NCBI GenBank assembly: GCA_039181495.1
Contig: JBCDCP010000022.1
Span: 1-28,591 of the forward strand
Source of the DNA: JBCDCP01 sp039181495
Lineage (GTDB): Bacteria; Pseudomonadota; Alphaproteobacteria; Rhizobiales; Tepidamorphaceae
Direction: 5' to 3'
Length of the DNA stretch: 28,591 bases
Position 1 is the first letter of the stretch, and each line of letters starts with the position of its first letter. Under the pieces are notes generated by a model. That model was not told the DNA's origin. It was given only the letters and a program-made list of their open reading frames with translations, and searched no databases. The translations under genes and the position numbers were made by a program. Positions 1 through 7,291 of the stretch are shown here, piece by piece.

Positions 1-1575
1 GCCGGCCTCGGGTTATCCGCTGCGGCCGCCATTCTGGAGCGCGACCTGCCCGGTTTTGATGTGGTATGGAGCGCGGATGGTCAAGTAGAGCGCGTCATCA
101 TGGACCAGGGTATTCCCGCGGCATTTGAAGACCATGGCATGATCGATGCCGTGGGTCGCGTGACCGGTGAGACCGCTACGCTTTTCGGATGGGATACTGA
201 AAGTGGCGACTTCTGGCGCCGGACCACCAATATCGTCAAGCCCGACGGAAATCGCGCGGTTGGAACACCACTTGGGACAAACGGTGCCGTTTTCCCTGTC
301 CTGCGCGATGGGAACACCTTCTTTGGCGAGGCTGTGATCCTCGGTCTGCCCTATTACACGGTCTACGAACCCGTCTTTGATGCTTCCGGCGACGTCAACG
401 GTATTCTGTATGTCGGCGTCCGCAAGGATGTCATTGCGGCCAAGACATTCGATACCGTCATGGGCATGGTAATTGCCGCTTTGATAGGCCTGGTGCTGGT
501 CGCCGGAGCGGCCGTCTTCGTCATGCGACGCATGACACGCCCATTGCCGGTGATTGCCGAGGTTGTTGAGAAGATCGCCGAAGGCGACCATGAGGTCAGC
601 GTACCGTTCGTTGATCATGGCGACGAAATCGGGGCGGTTGCGCGCGCCGTTGAAGTGCTGCGCGAGGCGTCCACCGAACGTGCGGCTCTTTCACAAGCGA
701 GCGAAGAGGAAGCCGAAGAGCGGACCGCCCGTCAGAAGCGGCTCGAGGAGCTTGTCGCCGGGTTCCGTGCGACGGTGACGGACGTCATCGGCTCTGTACG
801 AGCGACGACCGAGAGCCTCGATGGGACAGCGCGCAAGCTGACCGATGTTGCGCAGGAGACAACCCATCGTTCCGGTACAGTTGCCGAGAATTCCAGTGTT
901 GCGTCTCAGAATGTGCAAACTGCCGCCGCCGCCGCCGAAGAGTTGTCGGCCTCGATCGGCGAGATCTCGCGGCAACTTGCGGAGACGACCGGAACGGTCG
1001 GCCGGGCGACCGAGACGGTCAGTGCGACAAACGTGAAGGTCGAGAGCCTTGCGCAGGGCGCGCAGAAGATTGGCGATGTGGTGAAACTGATTTCGGAGAT
1101 TGCTGAGCAGACCAATCTCCTGGCGCTCAACGCGACGATTGAGGCAGCCCGCGCAGGTGAGGCTGGAAAAGGCTTCGCTGTGGTTGCCTCGGAGGTTAAA
1201 AGCCTCGCCTCGCAGACCGCTCGTGCTACCGAGGAAATTGGAACGCAGGTTGGCGCCATTCAGTCCTCGACGACCGAAGCCGTTGATGCAATCCGGGTGA
1301 TTGGGGAGATCATCAACGACGTCAACCAAACGACTGCATCGATCGCAGCCGCCGTTGAAGAGCAAGGTTCCGCAACCGACGAGATCAGTCGCAGCGTCAC
1401 CGATGCTGCATCTGGTACCAGTACAGTGGCTGAGCATGCGGTGGAGGTGAATGCCGCTGCGGATCAAACCAACAGCTCGGCTGCTGATGTTCTCACATCG
1501 GTCGAAACACTGGCGGCAGAATCCGAACGCCTCGGTGAGGCTATCGATAGTTTCCTGACGGACGTTGCTGCCTGA
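1..1575 (+). CDS. Methyl-accepting chemotaxis protein, 5' end cut by the window edge
   Basis: A membrane chemoreceptor that passes ligand signals to a CheA/CheW array. The reading frame is open from base 1, so the true start lies outside the window; the GTG at 61 is internal. The visible order is a periplasmic Cache-type sensor (about nt 60-440, with a TNIVKPDGNRAVGTPLG-like stretch and an ILGLPYYTVYEPVFD stretch typical of the Cache_3-Cache_2 type), one membrane helix (about nt 457-530), a HAMP domain (about nt 535-690), and the MCP signalling coiled coil (about nt 830-1530). The highly conserved hairpin tip (EIAEQTNLLALNATIEAARA) is at about nt 1096-1160. The C-terminus ends in FLTDVAA, with no CheR-docking pentapeptide. 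The ligand cannot be read from the sequence. The next gene converges on it with a 2-base gap. Confidence 0.93.
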   Translation, partial: AGLGLSAAAAILERDLPGFDVVWSADGQVERVIMDQGIPAAFEDHGMIDAVGRVTGETATLFGWDTESGDFWRRTTNIVKPDGNRAVGTPLGTNGAVFPVLRDGNTFFGEAVILGLPYYTVYEPVFDASGDVNGILYVGVRKDVIAAKTFDTVMGMVIAALIGLVLVAGAAVFVMRRMTRPLPVIAEVVEKIAEGDHEVSVPFVDHGDEIGAVARAVEVLREASTERAALSQASEEEAEERTARQKRLEELVAGFRATVTDVIGSVRATTESLDGTARKLTDVAQETTHRSGTVAENSSVASQNVQTAAAAAEELSASIGEISRQLAETTGTVGRATETVSATNVKVESLAQGAQKIGDVVKLISEIAEQTNLLALNATIEAARAGEAGKGFAVVASEVKSLASQTARATEEIGTQVGAIQSSTTEAVDAIRVIGEIINDVNQTTASIAAAVEEQGSATDEISRSVTDAASGTSTVAEHAVEVNAAADQTNSSAADVLTSVETLAAESERLGEAIDSFLTDVAA

Positions 1576-1577
1576 AT

Positions 1578-2069
1578 TCACGAACCGGGTTTGCGCGGCG
1601 TCGGTCGCCAGTCGGGTGGCGCAAGCTCAAAGCCAGTAAACTCAAATCCGGGTGCCACCGTGCACCCGACAAGCGTCCACCGACCCAGGCTTTCGGCGGT
1701 TTGCCACGCGTTGGCCGGCACGATGGCCTGGGGACGCTCTCCGGCAAGCAGGTTGGGCCCGAGCCGCATCGACCAGGCGTCGTGGCCATTCTCGCTGACC
1801 GTCAGCGCCAATGGTGCACCCGCATAGTGATGCCAGACCTCGGAGGCATCCACCCTGTGCCAGGCGGAAACCTCTCCTGCGGGCAGCAGAAAATAGATGC
1901 AGGTGGAGGCGGAACGATCGCCATCTCCGGTGCCATTGGCTGACGTGGAATCGCGGAAAGTTTCCCGGTAGTGGCCGCCTTCGGGATGCGGTTTCAGATC
2001 GAGCACGCGGATCAGATCCTCGGCGCTCATCGCGTCGATCTCGCGGCCTGGAGCGGGAACGGAACTCAT
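1578..2069 (-). CDS. Cupin-fold protein, DUF985 / Cupin_5 family
   Basis: 163 residues, the usual length for this YML079w-like cupin family, whose biochemical role is unsettled. Visible hallmarks are HPEGGHYRETFRD near residues 28-40, the IYFLLPAGEVSAWHRVDASEVWHHY strand pair at about 58-82 (its His and Glu are the likely metal or ligand contacts), and the closing CTVAPGFEFTGFELAPPDW stretch near 135-153. It starts 30 bases after the gloB stop on the same strand, so the two are probably co-transcribed. A second in-frame ATG at 2030 (MSAEDLIRVL) would also give a complete domain, and neither start has a clear Shine-Dalgarno sequence. Family assignment is firm; function is unknown. Confidence 0.85.
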   Translation of the reverse strand: MSSVPAPGREIDAMSAEDLIRVLDLKPHPEGGHYRETFRDSTSANGTGDGDRSASTCIYFLLPAGEVSAWHRVDASEVWHHYAGAPLALTVSENGHDAWSMRLGPNLLAGERPQAIVPANAWQTAESLGRWTLVGCTVAPGFEFTGFELAPPDWRPTPRKPGS

Positions 2070-2099
2070 CGGTTGCAGGTGTCCGGACAGGTTAGCTGT

Positions 2100-2867
2100 C
2101 TAGAAGTTGTCTTTGCGGTTGCGCACCTCAGCGAGCACTTCGACGGCACCCTTACCGGAAAGCCCGACGGCAGCGGCGATGGCCGGATCGTCAGCGCGCA
2201 TATACGGGTTGGTGTCCTTCTCCTCACCAACGGTTGTGGGAACGGTGGGAGTGCCCTTCGCCCGTAGTGCTTCGACATCCTTGAGTCGCTTCTGCAGGGC
2301 CGCATTGTCGGGATCCACAGTAATTGCGAACTGGGCATTGGAAAGAGTGTATTCGTGGCCGCAATACAGCCGGGTCTGTGGAGGAAGGGCGGCGATCTTG
2401 GACATTGATGCCCACATGTCCGCTGCAGTTCCCTCAAACAGACGTCCGCACCCCATCACAAAACAGGTGTCTCCGACAAAGGCGAGATCCGATGAGGGAA
2501 TCCAATAGGCAATATGCCCCGCGGTATGGCCGGGTGTCTCGAAGACCTTCACCTCGGCTGAGCCGAACTGAAAGCTGTCACCCTCGCCAACAAGGTTGTC
2601 CATGCCCTCAATCTGATCAGCCTCACCGCGCGGGCCATAGACCACCACGCCATCTGATTTGAGTGGCATCAGGGCCTGAGTGTGATCCCAATGGTGATGG
2701 GTGATGAGGATATGGCTAAGCGTCCAGCCGGTTTCTTTCAGAGCCGCACGGATGGCATCCTCATCGGGACAGTCGATGGTGGCACAGGAGCCGGTCGCAG
2801 GGTCATGGATCAGAACGCCGTAATTGTCGCTCAGCGCTGAAAAGAGATGGGTTTCGATTGCGGACAT
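2100..2867 (-). CDS. gloB: Hydroxyacylglutathione hydrolase (glyoxalase II)
   Basis: A cytosolic binuclear-metal hydrolase that cleaves S-D-lactoylglutathione to D-lactate and glutathione, the second step of methylglyoxal detoxification. The 255-residue protein shows the complete metallo-beta-lactamase metal set: THHHWDH at residues 56-62, His in TPGHTAGH (114), Asp in FVGDTCF (133), and His in YCGHEYT (171). The C-terminal glyoxalase II domain includes NPYMRADDP. The start at 2867 is chosen because the family begins close to the first beta strand (ETHLFSALSDNYGVLI); the frame stays open to 2903 without reason to use it. The methyltransferase gene at 3014 is divergent, an adjacency I recall from other alphaproteobacteria. 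Confidence 0.94.
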   Translation of the reverse strand: MSAIETHLFSALSDNYGVLIHDPATGSCATIDCPDEDAIRAALKETGWTLSHILITHHHWDHTQALMPLKSDGVVVYGPRGEADQIEGMDNLVGEGDSFQFGSAEVKVFETPGHTAGHIAYWIPSSDLAFVGDTCFVMGCGRLFEGTAADMWASMSKIAALPPQTRLYCGHEYTLSNAQFAITVDPDNAALQKRLKDVEALRAKGTPTVPTTVGEEKDTNPYMRADDPAIAAAVGLSGKGAVEVLAEVRNRKDNF

Positions 2868-2938
2868 GGTGCTTGCTCTATGCAAAAGTGGGGGCCGGCC
2901 CAATATGGATCGCCGAACAGTCGATAGGCCTAGGTGAG

Positions 2939-2956
2939 GTTACGTAAAGTTACAAT
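2939..2956. promoter_or_regulatory. GTTAC direct repeat and TACAAT box between gloB and the methyltransferase gene
   Basis: Two GTTAC copies (2939-2943 and 2949-2953) are exactly 10 bases apart, so they lie on the same DNA face, and the first sits in a TTACGTAA palindrome (2940-2947). The second runs into TACAAT (2951-2956), a good -10 match about 58 bases before the methyltransferase ATG. No convincing -35 is seen 16-18 bases upstream, so this could be an activator-dependent promoter. It was found by eye only. Confidence 0.25.
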
Positions 2957-3013
2957 GATCGATTGTCGAGACCGATGCCGGAGCGCAATTGGGCGATAGG
3001 CTGCTGAACGCCG

Positions 3014-3784
3014 ATGTGGACTGACATTACTGATATCCGGAACTTCTACTCGAGCGCTCTGGGTCGCGTTGCGCGACGGCTGATCCTGCGGCGATTGATG
3101 GAGGTATGGCCAGACCTCAAGGGCGATAAGATTGCCGGAATAGGCTATGCCACGCCCTATATGCAGCTCTACCGGGAGAATGCCGAGCGCTGCCTTGCCA
3201 TGATGCCGGCCCGGCAGGGTGTGGTGAACTGGCCATCGGAGGGACTGTCATCATCGGCGCTGATCGATGAGGATGTGCTGCCGCTGACCGATGGTGCGGT
3301 CGAGCGGGTTATGCTGGCGCATTGCCTTGAGCATGCCGATGATCCCGGGCACCTGTTGCATGAGACGTCTCGGATCCTGGCGCCGGGCGGCCGGCTCATG
3401 ATGATCGTCCCCAACCGTCGAGGGGTCTGGGCGCGGATCGACAACTCGCCGTTTGGTCATGGTCGGCCATTCAGCCGCGGGCAGCTGACGCGTCTGATGC
3501 GCGAGTGCCATTTCAGTCCAAGTGAATGGCGCGAAGCGCTCTATGTTCCGCCGATCACCCGCTATGGCATCTTGCGCATGGCCACCGCGATGGAGGCGCT
3601 GGGGCATGCCATGCCGCCTTTCTTTGGCGGCGTCCTGATCGTCGAAGCGGTAAAAGAATACCGAGTGCCGCGTCCCGCACATGCGCTCGAGCGGGTACGT
3701 CGGCGGTTGCCTGACCTCAATCCGGCGCCTGTGCCGGTGCCTGCCAATAGGGCGGGGCCGGAGGATTCCGGCTCGAGCTTCTGA
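3014..3784 (+). CDS. Class I SAM-dependent methyltransferase domain protein
   Basis: 256 residues with a Rossmann-type methyltransferase core. The SAM-binding glycine motif is modified to IAGIGYATPYM (residues 40-50). The post-II region HCLEHADDPGHLLHETSRIL and the motif III-like APGGRLMMIVPNRRG lie near 103-138, as in methyltransferase type 11 proteins. The C-terminal 35 residues are Pro/Arg-rich and probably disordered. The substrate is unknown. Pairing with gloB across a divergent promoter is seen in related genomes as I recall them, but I know of no shown functional link. The ATG at 3014 lies about 58 bases after a possible -10 box. Confidence 0.82.
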   Translation: MWTDITDIRNFYSSALGRVARRLILRRLMEVWPDLKGDKIAGIGYATPYMQLYRENAERCLAMMPARQGVVNWPSEGLSSSALIDEDVLPLTDGAVERVMLAHCLEHADDPGHLLHETSRILAPGGRLMMIVPNRRGVWARIDNSPFGHGRPFSRGQLTRLMRECHFSPSEWREALYVPPITRYGILRMATAMEALGHAMPPFFGGVLIVEAVKEYRVPRPAHALERVRRRLPDLNPAPVPVPANRAGPEDSGSSF

Positions 3785-3904
3785 TCAGCAACCGTGACTT
3801 GCGCGGTGTCAATGCCTCGCCCAGCATTGCCATGACAGACTATCCGCACGGGTCTTTGTGTCCGGATTGACGGCACATTGCGCGGGGGCCGTTCAACCCT
3901 TCGT

Positions 3905-3924
3905 GCCGCCAGCTGTTTGGCGGC
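3905..3924 (+). promoter_or_regulatory. 7-bp perfect hairpin in the leader of the small secreted protein gene
   Basis: GCCGCCA (3905-3911) and TGGCGGC (3918-3924) form a perfect stem around a 6-base loop, 28 bases before the start codon at 3953. There is no T-run after it, so it is not a simple terminator. It may be an mRNA-stabilising or translation-tuning structure, or chance in G+C-rich DNA. Confidence 0.25.
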
Positions 3925-3952
3925 GCCAAGGATACCGAACAGGGAGATGGCC

Positions 3953-4291
3953 ATGCGTTACTTTGCAATCATGGCTGCCATGGCAGCTTTGCTCTTCGCA
4001 GGATTGCCTTCCGATCCTGCCGAAGCGCGCAGCCGCACCTATTACAGCTTCAGCTATTCGGGCGGTAGCATTGGTGTGACTGTGGGGCGGGCACCACGCT
4101 ACTATTACGCGCCACGCAGACGCTACTATCAGTATTATGTGCCTAGACGGTCCTACTATCGTTACAGGCGAACACGAGCACGGGTTTATCGCCGCTCGGG
4201 CGGTTCTTGCGGTTACTGGCACAACCGGTGCGTTGCCAATTGGGGCTATGGCAAGAACTATCGCGGGTGCATGCGCTACCACCGCTGCTGA
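3953..4291 (+). CDS. Small secreted Tyr/Arg-rich protein with four C-terminal cysteines
   Basis: I do not recognise a named family. The 112-residue product starts with a clear Sec signal peptide (hydrophobic residues 3-18, probable cleavage after AEA at 25). The roughly 87-residue mature part holds about 18 Tyr and 20 Arg, many in clusters such as YYY, RRRYY and YYRYRR. It ends in a compact segment with Cys 86, 93, 106 and 112, which could form two disulfides in the periplasm. The start at 3953 is preferred over the ATG at 3947 because the AGGGAG at 3941-3946 is correctly spaced only for 3953. It is a monocistronic unit between the methyltransferase and the convergent metW. Function is unknown; an envelope or surface-binding role is only a guess from the charge and aromatic content. 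Confidence 0.72.
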   Translation: MRYFAIMAAMAALLFAGLPSDPAEARSRTYYSFSYSGGSIGVTVGRAPRYYYAPRRRYYQYYVPRRSYYRYRRTRARVYRRSGGSCGYWHNRCVANWGYGKNYRGCMRYHRC

Positions 4292-4324
4292 CCAACGGCG
4301 CCGGGCAGCGTTGCGGCCTCGTCA

Positions 4325-4343
4325 ATCTGGCAACAAACCAGAT
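4325..4343. terminator. Possible bidirectional hairpin between the small secreted protein gene and metW
   Basis: ATCTGG (4325-4330) and CCAGAT (4338-4343) form a perfect 6-bp stem with a 7-base loop, in the 53-base gap between two convergent genes. There is no T-run on either side, so it is a weak terminator candidate supported mainly by position. Confidence 0.2.
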
Positions 4344-4344
4344 C

Positions 4345-5007
4345 TCAGCTAGGACGTTGGTCCTGCTTGCGATGGAGCAGGAAGACGGCTTGCTCGCCGA
4401 ACACGTTCCAGAACCGCCACGGCACGCTGAGCGGGATCGGTTGACCGATGCCGTTCAGCGCCACCGCTTTGTCGATTCCAGCGTCCAGTTCCCTGCACAG
4501 GGCGACAAAGTCGCGGATCGTGCAGAAGTGGATGTTGGGCGTGTCGTACCAGTGATAGGGGAGTTTCTTGGTCACCGGCATTTCGCCGCGCAGAAGCAGG
4601 CTCATACGGACCCGCCAATGGCCGAAATTGGGGAACGAAATAATAGCACGGTGGCCGATTCTGAGCATATGCTCGAGCACCGTACGGGGATTGCGTGTGG
4701 CCTGCAGGGTCTGGCTGAGGATGACGAAATCGAATGAGTCGTCAGGGTAATTGACCAGATCGGTATCGGCATCGCCCTGTACAACCGCCAGCCCACGCGC
4801 AACGCTTGCTTCAACGCCTGTCTGGCTGAGTTCGATCCCCCGCCCGTCAACGCCTTTCTGGGCTTCGAGCATTTCCAGAAGGGCGCCGTTGGAGCAGCCG
4901 ACATCCAACACCTTGGCGCCTTCGGTGATCATGCTTGAGATCAGTTCAAGATCGACTCGATGATCGCTCGCCATCGTGCCATCGAGTGCGGATGGGTGGA
5001 CGGTCAT
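4345..5007 (-). CDS. metW: Methionine biosynthesis protein MetW
   Basis: MetW is a SAM-methyltransferase-fold protein that works with MetX in acylating homoserine for methionine synthesis; in several bacteria MetX needs MetW for activity. The 220-residue product has the MetW signature VLDVGCSNGALLEMLE near residues 33-48, DSFDFVILSQTLQATRNP near 90-107, and FPNFGHWRVRMSLLLRGEMP followed by LPYHWYDTPNIHFCTIRDF in the second half. Its ATG overlaps the metX TGA by one base (TGATG at 5005-5009), which implies translational coupling and a constant ratio of the two proteins. No anomalies are seen. Confidence 0.94.
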   Translation of the reverse strand: MTVHPSALDGTMASDHRVDLELISSMITEGAKVLDVGCSNGALLEMLEAQKGVDGRGIELSQTGVEASVARGLAVVQGDADTDLVNYPDDSFDFVILSQTLQATRNPRTVLEHMLRIGHRAIISFPNFGHWRVRMSLLLRGEMPVTKKLPYHWYDTPNIHFCTIRDFVALCRELDAGIDKAVALNGIGQPIPLSVPWRFWNVFGEQAVFLLHRKQDQRPS

Positions 5008-6206
5008 CAGCCACTCCCTCCCGGCTCCTGGAGCCCCCGTGCCCGCGCAGCAGACCGCAGGAAACCTCTGAGCGCGGCTTCCATGTCCGGTTCATCGAGC
5101 AGGAACGAGTCATGCCCGCGGTCGGTGTCAACTTCGACAAAACTGACGCGGGCGCCGGCGGCATTGAGGGCATGCACGATTTGGCGGTTGCCTTCGGTCG
5201 GGAACAGCCAGTCGGAGGTGAAGGACACCACACAGAACCGGGTTTGCGTCCCCATGAAGGCATTGGCCAGCGTTCCATCGAAGTCCGCGGCGAGGTCGAA
5301 ATAGTCCATCGCCCGTGTCAGATAGAGATAGGTATTGGCGTCGAAACGCTCGACGAACGTCATCCCTTGATGGCGGAGATAACTCTCGACCTGAAAATCC
5401 GCATCGAACCCGAAGGTCAGGGATTCGCGGTCCTGCAGCCTGCGCCCGAACTTCCGCTGAAGGGCTTCGTCTGAGAGATAGGTGATATGGGCGGCCATAC
5501 GCGCCACAGCGAGCCCCTTGGAGGGGCGCTTGCCGGCGCTATGGTAGTCTCCGCGGCACCAGTCTGGATCGGCCATGACCGCCTGTCTGCCAACCTCGTG
5601 AAAAGCGATGTTCTGGGATGAATGACGCGCCGCGGTTGCGATTGGCAGCGCGGCAAAAACCCGATCGGGGTAGTCGGCAGCCCATTGCAGAACCTGCATG
5701 CCGCCCATTGATCCGCCAGCGACGCAAAAAAGAGAATCGATGTTGAGGTGGTCGAGCAGACGAGCTTGCGCCCGCACCATGTCGCGAATGGTCACGACCG
5801 GGAAATCCAGCCCGTAAGGTTTGTTCGTTTCCGGGTTGGTGCTGGCCGGCCCAGTTGAACCAAGGCACCCACCCAGCACATTGGAACAGATGACGAAGTA
5901 TCGGTTGGTATCAATCGGTTTGCCTGGACCAACGACCCGTTCCCACCAACCTGTCTTGCCAGTGATGGGGTGAATGTTCGCGACGTGCTGATCGCCTGTC
6001 AGCGCATGGCAGATCATTACTGCATTGGAGCGTTCGGCATTGAGGGTGCCGTAGGTCTGATAGGCGATTGCAAAAGGTGCCAGTTCAGCACCGGCATCGA
6101 GCTTGATGGGCGCGTCCGCTCCGAATTCTGCCAGCAGCGTGTGTTCGGCACCTTCGAAAGGCGCCGATGCGGTGCTTTGCGAGGATGGTGTCGCGGCGCG
6201 TGGCAT
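5007..6206 (-). CDS. metX: Homoserine O-acyltransferase (MetX, probably O-acetyltransferase)
   Basis: Activates the homoserine hydroxyl by acyl transfer from acetyl-CoA, or from succinyl-CoA in some members, in the first committed step to methionine. The 399-residue alpha/beta-hydrolase fold protein shows the early motif HALTGDQHVA, NVLGGCLGSTGP, the nucleophile elbow GGSMGG (Ser166), Asp332 in TSDWLFP and His365 in RGHDSF. The triad spacing matches known MetX enzymes. The start at 6206 gives a normal-length N-terminus; the frame is open to 6353 but those residues look non-coding. The first gene of metX-metW, it is transcribed away from the chorismate mutase gene across a 200-base gap. Acetyl versus succinyl specificity cannot be read reliably by eye. 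Confidence 0.93.
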   Translation of the reverse strand: MPRAATPSSQSTASAPFEGAEHTLLAEFGADAPIKLDAGAELAPFAIAYQTYGTLNAERSNAVMICHALTGDQHVANIHPITGKTGWWERVVGPGKPIDTNRYFVICSNVLGGCLGSTGPASTNPETNKPYGLDFPVVTIRDMVRAQARLLDHLNIDSLFCVAGGSMGGMQVLQWAADYPDRVFAALPIATAARHSSQNIAFHEVGRQAVMADPDWCRGDYHSAGKRPSKGLAVARMAAHITYLSDEALQRKFGRRLQDRESLTFGFDADFQVESYLRHQGMTFVERFDANTYLYLTRAMDYFDLAADFDGTLANAFMGTQTRFCVVSFTSDWLFPTEGNRQIVHALNAAGARVSFVEVDTDRGHDSFLLDEPDMEAALRGFLRSAARARGLQEPGGSG

Positions 6207-6406
6207 CAAGCTTTTGTCCGTTATCCGATCGTGGCTGGAATATGGAAGCCGGAATTCGGGAGCGCTAGGTATGGTCGGCACGGCCTTGCTGTCAACGCGC
6301 CGTATCGGGTTTGACCGATGGCCGAGCGCGAAGTGACTTGCCAAGAGGCGCATGCTTCGGGTTTGGTCTCGCTGCGACAGACCACATCACCCCGCCGGAT
6401 CTCACC
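6207..6406. other. 200-base divergent intergenic region, metX versus chorismate mutase
   Basis: Holds the promoters for both directions. I looked for the SAM-II (metA-type) riboswitch common before methionine genes in alphaproteobacteria and could not match its conserved blocks on the metX-sense strand. The only clear structure is a 5-bp hairpin, ATCGG-GTTTGA-CCGAT, at about 6304-6319. No convincing -35/-10 pair stands out by eye. Confidence 0.4.
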
Positions 6407-7198
6407 ATGCCCGATAATGCCGAAACGCTTACCCGGCTTCGCGATGAAATCGACCAGGCCGACCGCGATATGCATGAGCTGCTTATCCGGCGCAGCCAGG
6501 TGATCGAGCAGTTGATCAAGGCGAAAGGCACGCGCAGCAATGCTGGCAGCCAAGGCGGTGCTGCATTCCGGCCAGATCGGGAAGCGGCGGTCATAAGGCG
6601 TTTGGCCGAGCGTCATCAGGGCGTGCTGCCGTTCCTAACGGTTGCCCATATCTGGCGGGTGATCATCGCAACCTTCACCCAAGCGCAGGCGCCGTACACG
6701 GTGCATTTGGGAGGTGGGAACCACGACCTGCGCGATCTCGCACGCTTCCAGTTCGGTTTCTCGACTCCAGTTCAGGCGACGCCCGATGCAGCTGCAGCCA
6801 TTGCCCGCGTTGTAACGGATCCCGGCGATCTTGCTTTGGTAGATCTGGACGAGCCGGGCTGTTGGTGGAGTGACGTCACGCAAGCTCATGTTATGGCCGT
6901 GTTGCCCGATATCGCTCTGCCGGATGGGTTGTCGTTGCCGCGCGCAGCCGTGATCGCTGCCACCTCCGTTTCGGTTGATATGCTCTCTCAGGCTGTCCTT
7001 TCGGTGACGGCTGCTGAAGACGCCGCCTTGCCGGTTTTTGCCGAACGCCACGCTGCAAGGGTCCTCGCCGGGCCTGCCAAAACCGGTGAGAAGGAGAGCG
7101 CTCTACTACTGCTTCCGCGCGCCAACGTAGCTGCGGCCATCACTGATGATGCGGCAGACGTTCGCGACTTTGGCGGGACGTGGGAAGGAATGCTGTAA
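6407..7198 (+). CDS. Chorismate mutase (AroQ type) with a degenerate prephenate-dehydratase-like tail
   Basis: Rearranges chorismate to prephenate, the branch point to Phe and Tyr. Residues 1-95 are an all-helical AroQ domain: LTRLRDEIDQADRDMHELLIRRSQ supplies the Arg at about 12 and 28-29, KAKG the Lys at about 40, FRPDREA the Arg/Glu at 58-59, and ATFTQAQ the Gln at about 92, all matching known active-site positions. Residues about 96-263 follow as the dehydratase domain does in PheA proteins (HLGGGNHDLRDLARFQFGF then LALVDLDE), but the catalytic dehydratase motifs (GPxGTFS, TxRF) are absent. I recall the same layout in other alphaproteobacteria. The start at 6407 is chosen because the AroQ helix begins there. 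It lies upstream of hisC with a 93-base gap. Confidence 0.85.
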   Translation: MPDNAETLTRLRDEIDQADRDMHELLIRRSQVIEQLIKAKGTRSNAGSQGGAAFRPDREAAVIRRLAERHQGVLPFLTVAHIWRVIIATFTQAQAPYTVHLGGGNHDLRDLARFQFGFSTPVQATPDAAAAIARVVTDPGDLALVDLDEPGCWWSDVTQAHVMAVLPDIALPDGLSLPRAAVIAATSVSVDMLSQAVLSVTAAEDAALPVFAERHAARVLAGPAKTGEKESALLLLPRANVAAAITDDAADVRDFGGTWEGML

Positions 7199-7264
7199 AT
7201 GCCACGCTGGACAGAAGGCGGTGATTGCGCCACAAACCCGGCTTTCCACTGAACACGCGATCAG

Positions 7265-7286
7265 AAGGCGGGCGAGACCCGTCCTT
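7265..7286 (+). promoter_or_regulatory. Imperfect hairpin just before the hisC start
   Basis: AAGGCGGG (7265-7272) pairs with CCCGTCCTT (7278-7286) with one bulged T and a 5-base loop, ending 5 bases before the hisC ATG. It would partly cover the ribosome-binding region (TTGAG), so it may lower hisC translation when folded. Seen by eye; role inferred. Confidence 0.25.
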
Positions 7287-7291
7287 GAGCC

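Noticed and set aside
691..1581. 296-residue open frame opposite the chemoreceptor gene
   Set aside because: It lies fully antisense to a clear MCP signalling domain, and its translation has no recognisable motif; it is a codon-bias shadow.
4207..4737. Plus-strand frame across metW
   Set aside because: Antisense to a complete MetW with all motifs.
6207..6406. SAM-II riboswitch before metX
   Set aside because: The conserved loop and pseudoknot blocks could not be matched on the minus strand by eye; a covariance-model scan (Rfam RF00521) would settle it.
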